A stretch of DNA of 7,972 nucleotides from the NCBI GenBank assembly GCA_021819255.1, contig JAKART010000091.1, positions 1-7,972 on the forward strand, written 5' to 3'. Origin of the DNA: Acidobacteriota bacterium. GTDB taxonomy: Bacteria > Acidobacteriota > Terriglobia > Terriglobales > Acidobacteriaceae. Below are positions 5,467 to 7,972 of this stretch, one piece after another. Below the pieces are notes generated by a model. The model saw only the letters and a program-made list of their open reading frames with translations, did not search any database and was not told the DNA's origin. The position numbers and the translations under genes are program-made. The stretch's first letter is position 1. Each line of letters begins with the position of its first letter.

Positions 5467-6531
5467 ATGAAGAAAATGGCATGGATCCTAGGATGGACGA
5501 TGTTCGCAACAGGAGCTTCGGGTTGGGGGCAGACGCCCACTGTGCCGGCAACTTCGGGTTGGGCGAAGACGCCCTCTGCCCCGGAGATGTCGCCAGCCAC
5601 AGCCCAGGCGCAGCAAGCGAATGAACCGCAGGCTCCGGCTCCGAATGCGGTGCCAACGAACCCGTTTCCCCCTGTGAATTTGAAGAACTTCACGGCCAGT
5701 TCTCCGACAGTTGCCGACGTGAATGCCTTTCTGAAGGCCGTGTGGGGCTATGATCCGGATCAGAGCTGGAGCGTGGCCGCTATCCTGAAGACCAGTGCGC
5801 CAGGCGTAGCGCGGGTTGTGGTCTTTACAGCCAGCAAAAACCAACCCGGAAAGATAGGGCGCAGTGAGTTTTTCATCACGCCCGACGGGCAGCATGCCAT
5901 CTCCGGAGGAGTGATCAACTTTGGCGCGCATCCCTATGCTGAGCGTCAGGCGCTCCTGCAGCAGCAGGCCCATGGTCCGGCTGAGGGCGCGGCCGGCAAC
6001 GGAGTTTTGCTCGTGGAGTTTTCTGATCTTTTAAATACTCGGGCGAAGGCGTTGCAGGAGCAAGTTGACAAGTTGATGGCGAGCATCCCACAGGCCCGCC
6101 TGGTCTTTGAGAACCTTCCCGCGGATGGAAGTCCTTATGCGATGAGAGCCGCCGAGGATGGGGTCTGCGTGCGCAAAGCCAAGGGTGACGCGGCCTTCTT
6201 TGTCTATGCTCATGGCGTATTCAGCCGCCAGAGCCAACTCACCGTCGAGACATTGGCAAAGAGTCTGGATGCTGCCATCTCCGAGACGGGCGCCGATCCG
6301 AAGACCGTGAACGCGTGCGCGGTTCTGCCCGAGACCAAGGCGGATGTGGAGGCTTCGATTGCCTTGGCAACCGCAGCCGGGATTGATGCGGCGCCCGAGC
6401 TGGTGGTGGATGGGCGCATCCTTCCTGCCATGGAGATCCCTGACGACACGCTGAAGCGGATCATCGCTTACGAGGCTGCCCAAAACGGGGTCACCGTGCA
6501 TGTGCAACCGACATTATCCAATCTAAAGTAG
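5467..6531 (+). CDS. Exported DsbA-like thioredoxin-fold protein lacking the CXXC motif
   Basis: The product is 354 residues. MKKMAWILGWTMFATGASG looks like a signal peptide cleaved near residue 19-21. A Pro/Ala/Gln-rich linker follows (to about 66), then an N-terminal domain with FFITPDGQHAISGGVINFG (135-153), reminiscent of the pre-domain of DsbC-like isomerases. The DsbA-fold domain (about 178-345) opens with LLVEFSD (181-187), keeps Cys at 234 and 284, has the cis-proline loop AAPELVVDGR (P310), and ends in TLKRIIAYEAAQNG. DsbA proteins have CPxC right after EFSDxx; here residues 190-193 are N-T-R-A, so no redox pair is present. I infer a periplasmic protein with a binding, chaperone-like or structural role, not an oxidase. 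I chose the ATG at 5467 because AAGGTG (5455-5460) is well spaced and the signal peptide begins there. ATGs at 5419 and 5449 have Shine-Dalgarno sequence touching the codon, and a GTG at 5305 would make the palindromic element coding. Confidence 0.8.
   Translation: MKKMAWILGWTMFATGASGWGQTPTVPATSGWAKTPSAPEMSPATAQAQQANEPQAPAPNAVPTNPFPPVNLKNFTASSPTVADVNAFLKAVWGYDPDQSWSVAAILKTSAPGVARVVVFTASKNQPGKIGRSEFFITPDGQHAISGGVINFGAHPYAERQALLQQQAHGPAEGAAGNGVLLVEFSDLLNTRAKALQEQVDKLMASIPQARLVFENLPADGSPYAMRAAEDGVCVRKAKGDAAFFVYAHGVFSRQSQLTVETLAKSLDAAISETGADPKTVNACAVLPETKADVEASIALATAAGIDAAPELVVDGRILPAMEIPDDTLKRIIAYEAAQNGVTVHVQPTLSNLK
5516..5587 (+). repeat. 36-nt in-frame tandem duplication in the linker of the DsbA-like gene
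   Basis: Positions 5516-5551 and 5552-5587 match at 29 of 36 bases and both start CTTCGGGTTGGG. The unit is 12 codons, so the frame is kept. The protein reads SGWGQTPTVPAT then SGWAKTPSAPEM. The duplication lengthens the disordered region just after the signal peptide. Confidence 0.7.
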
Positions 6532-6736
6532 AAGGAAGGATCTGCAGGGCAGGAAAGCAGAGCTGAGCTGCGGACATGCTCCGCCTCCGTGGACGCCGGC
6601 CGGCAGTGTGCGGAACGTCTCCAGCATTGAGATCGCACCGGCAGGCGGGAGACTCTTCGCGGGCGATTCCGTACCGCTCCAGGGAACAAGATTGGGTTGC
6701 GCATCTTGGAGATGAGAGCAAGATTCGGGAGGGGCA

Positions 6737-7534
6737 TTGCAGACAAGGTCCTTGACATCCTTGATGGCTGTGATGGGCGTGCAGGTTCTGGCTGCGGTTC
6801 CGGTGATCTCCATGCGACGCTCGGAGGTCTGGCTGCGGCGTGCCTTGCCCTATGTCATTAGTGTGGCTGTGGGCGTTTTGCTGGCTACCGGCACCTTGCA
6901 CCTCATTCCAGAAGCGGTGGCCGCGTTGGGCAATCGCAGCGCTTTATGGCTGGTTCTGTTGCTGACGATGTTTGCTCTCTATGGTTTTGAGCGTAGCTTT
7001 CAGGTCCTTTCCGGAGTGACCGCGGAACCGGCGACGGACGCTGAGGAAGCTCATGAGCGTGGATGGCATGTTCATGTTCACCATCCCTCCAAGCCGGCGA
7101 CGCTGCTGCTGGGAAGTTTTACTCATAGTTTGGTGGATGGCGCCGGCATCGCCGCAGCTTTCACCATCAGCTCCTCGGTGGGTTGGGTAACAGCATTGGC
7201 CGTAGGTTTGCACGAGGCGCCGCACCGGATGGGAGACATGGCGCTGCTGGTGCACATGGGCATCGATCGAACCCGGGCCGCAACTTTAGCGATTCTGGTG
7301 GCGGGGTCCAGTCTTTTGGGCTGGGTGCTGGTTGCAGCGCTGGGAGAGTATGGATCGCAGCAAGCAGCCTGGCTCCTACCGGTCAGCGCCGGCAGTTTCC
7401 TTTATATCTCCATGGTGGATTTGCTGCCGGAGCTGCATCATGAACGTCGACCAAGGGCCGTATTGGGACAGATCCTGGGATTGGCTGCGGGCATCGGGCT
7501 GGCCTTGGGGTTGACGCGCATTCCTGGAGCTTGA
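6737..7534 (+). CDS. ZIP-family divalent metal transporter
   Basis: This 265-residue inner-membrane protein belongs to the ZIP family, which brings zinc or related divalent metals such as iron or manganese into the cytoplasm. Its helices fit the ZIP plan: about 8-25, 36-58 (ending LHLIPEAV), 68-90, 121-145, 150-173, 181-203, 213-232 (FLYISMVDLLPEL) and 243-261. Metal-site residues are seen in helix 4 (H130, D134 in HSLVDGAGIAAAF) and helix 5 (H159, E160, H163 in HEAPHRMGD). The loop after helix 3 carries a histidine cluster, HVHVHH (111-116), as in many ZIPs. Helix 5 has Arg164 where the family usually has Glu (HEIPxEIGD or HExPHExGD). The TTG start at 6737 is chosen for GGGAGG (6727-6732) four bases upstream; the in-frame ATG at 6764 has no ribosome site and would clip helix 1. 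The 205-nt gap before the gene shows no recognisable metal-regulator box. The metal is not determined by sequence. Confidence 0.9.
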   Translation: MQTRSLTSLMAVMGVQVLAAVPVISMRRSEVWLRRALPYVISVAVGVLLATGTLHLIPEAVAALGNRSALWLVLLLTMFALYGFERSFQVLSGVTAEPATDAEEAHERGWHVHVHHPSKPATLLLGSFTHSLVDGAGIAAAFTISSSVGWVTALAVGLHEAPHRMGDMALLVHMGIDRTRAATLAILVAGSSLLGWVLVAALGEYGSQQAAWLLPVSAGSFLYISMVDLLPELHHERRPRAVLGQILGLAAGIGLALGLTRIPGA

Positions 7535-7542
7535 TGGAAACT

Positions 7543-7579
7543 CCCGGTGCGACACCGAGCCCAGTCACCACCGGGCTTT
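7543..7579 (+). terminator. Weak terminator-like hairpin after the ZIP gene
   Basis: CCCGGTG (7543-7549) can pair with CACCGGG (7569-7575), seven GC-rich pairs followed by CTTT. Competing local hairpins exist: CGGTG/CACCG (7545-7549 with 7553-7557) and AGCCC/GGGCT (7558-7562 with 7573-7577). It starts eight bases after the stop codon. The T-tract is very short, so function is uncertain. Confidence 0.3.
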
Positions 7580-7733
7580 GGGGTCAGGCGTGATAGGGTC
7601 AAGAGAAGCAACGGGCCGGCAGGAGGAAGGTCGCAATCGAGACCAGAATTGGCGAGAAAGTGGAAACACCGCCAGTGAGGGACTCTATTCCGGGTAGATC
7701 GATGGTCAAGAGCAAGGATCTGATAGGGAGACG

Positions 7734-7972
7734 ATGAGAATCGGTGTGGATGTAGGAGGAACGAAGATCGAAGCGATCGCCTTGGATGCCTCGGGAGTGG
7801 AGTTGCAGCGGATTCGCAGACCGACTCCCAAGGGAGATTACCTGGGAACTGTAGCTGCCATCGCCGGCCTGGTGAGGGAGTTGGAGTCCGTGGCGGGAAA
7901 GGTGGGGACCGTCGGCGTGGGCATTCCTGGGACAATCGTACGCGCAACCGGACTGGTGAAGAATGAGATCGG
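7734..7972 (+). CDS. ROK-family sugar kinase, probably fructokinase (Mak)-like (5' part)
   Basis: The first 79 codons of a cytosolic ROK kinase are present and the frame is open to the window end. MRIGVDVGGTKIEAIAL is the family's N-terminal phosphate-binding segment, with D6 and GGTK at 8-11. PTPKGDYLGTVAAIAGLV (31-48) and GTVGVGIPGTI (59-69) follow, then TGLVKN (73-78). The pattern PTPxxDY...GIPGxI...TGxVKN is closest to the Mak fructokinase and NagK group, which phosphorylates fructose, mannose or N-acetylglucosamine with ATP. The ROK zinc-binding motif and the catalytic Asp lie beyond the window, so neither substrate nor intactness can be checked. AGGGAG (7725-7730) three bases before the ATG supports the start. 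The 199-nt gap upstream suggests its own promoter, though I see no clear one. Confidence 0.88.
   Translation, partial: MRIGVDVGGTKIEAIALDASGVELQRIRRPTPKGDYLGTVAAIAGLVRELESVAGKVGTVGVGIPGTIVRATGLVKNEI

Noticed and set aside
1..7972. CRISPR array, tRNA or rRNA gene, phage genes, transposase, attachment sites, secretion or defence system
   Set aside because: I looked for regularly spaced repeats, tRNA-like arms and family motifs on both strands and found none. The palindromic element at 5281-5398 is the only sign of mobile DNA.

Overview
The window is GC-rich bacterial chromosomal DNA. Every supported gene lies on the + strand. The gene styles fit an acidobacterium (Acidobacteriaceae-like): an MlaF-type ATPase with a long acidic N-terminal tail, and an exported DsbA-like protein with a Pro/Ala/Gln-rich linker. 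That placement is an inference from protein style. No rRNA, tRNA or other marker gene is present to confirm it.

Layout: (1) 1-272 probably carries the last residues of an upstream gene, then a coding-looking stretch broken by two in-frame stops. (2) 273-1352 encodes an MlaF-type ABC ATPase for phospholipid transport. (3) 1567-3072 encodes a membrane polyprenyl-phosphate sugar-1-phosphate transferase that starts exopolysaccharide or O-unit synthesis. (4) 3073-3499 is a 427-nt gap without a convincing gene; it holds a short tandem repeat and a stem-loop. (5) 3500-5263 encodes glutamine-dependent NAD+ synthetase (nadE), starting at GTG. (6) 5281-5398 is a 118-nt palindromic element with perfect 18-nt ends, placed just after nadE. 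(7) 5467-6531 encodes an exported DsbA-fold protein whose CXXC active site is replaced by N-T-R-A. (8) 6737-7534 encodes a ZIP-family metal transporter. (9) 7734-7972 is the 5' part of a ROK-family sugar kinase that runs off the window.

The genes do not form one pathway. Gaps of 200-430 nt separate them, so most are probably transcribed independently. A loose theme is cell-envelope work (lipid transport, polysaccharide initiation, an exported thioredoxin-fold protein, metal uptake), with housekeeping NAD synthesis and sugar phosphorylation in between. The two observations most worth following are the palindromic element after nadE, which looks like a mobile or dispersed repeat or a structured RNA, and the active-site-less DsbA-like protein beside it. 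I see no CRISPR array, complete transposase, defence system or clear biosynthetic cluster.
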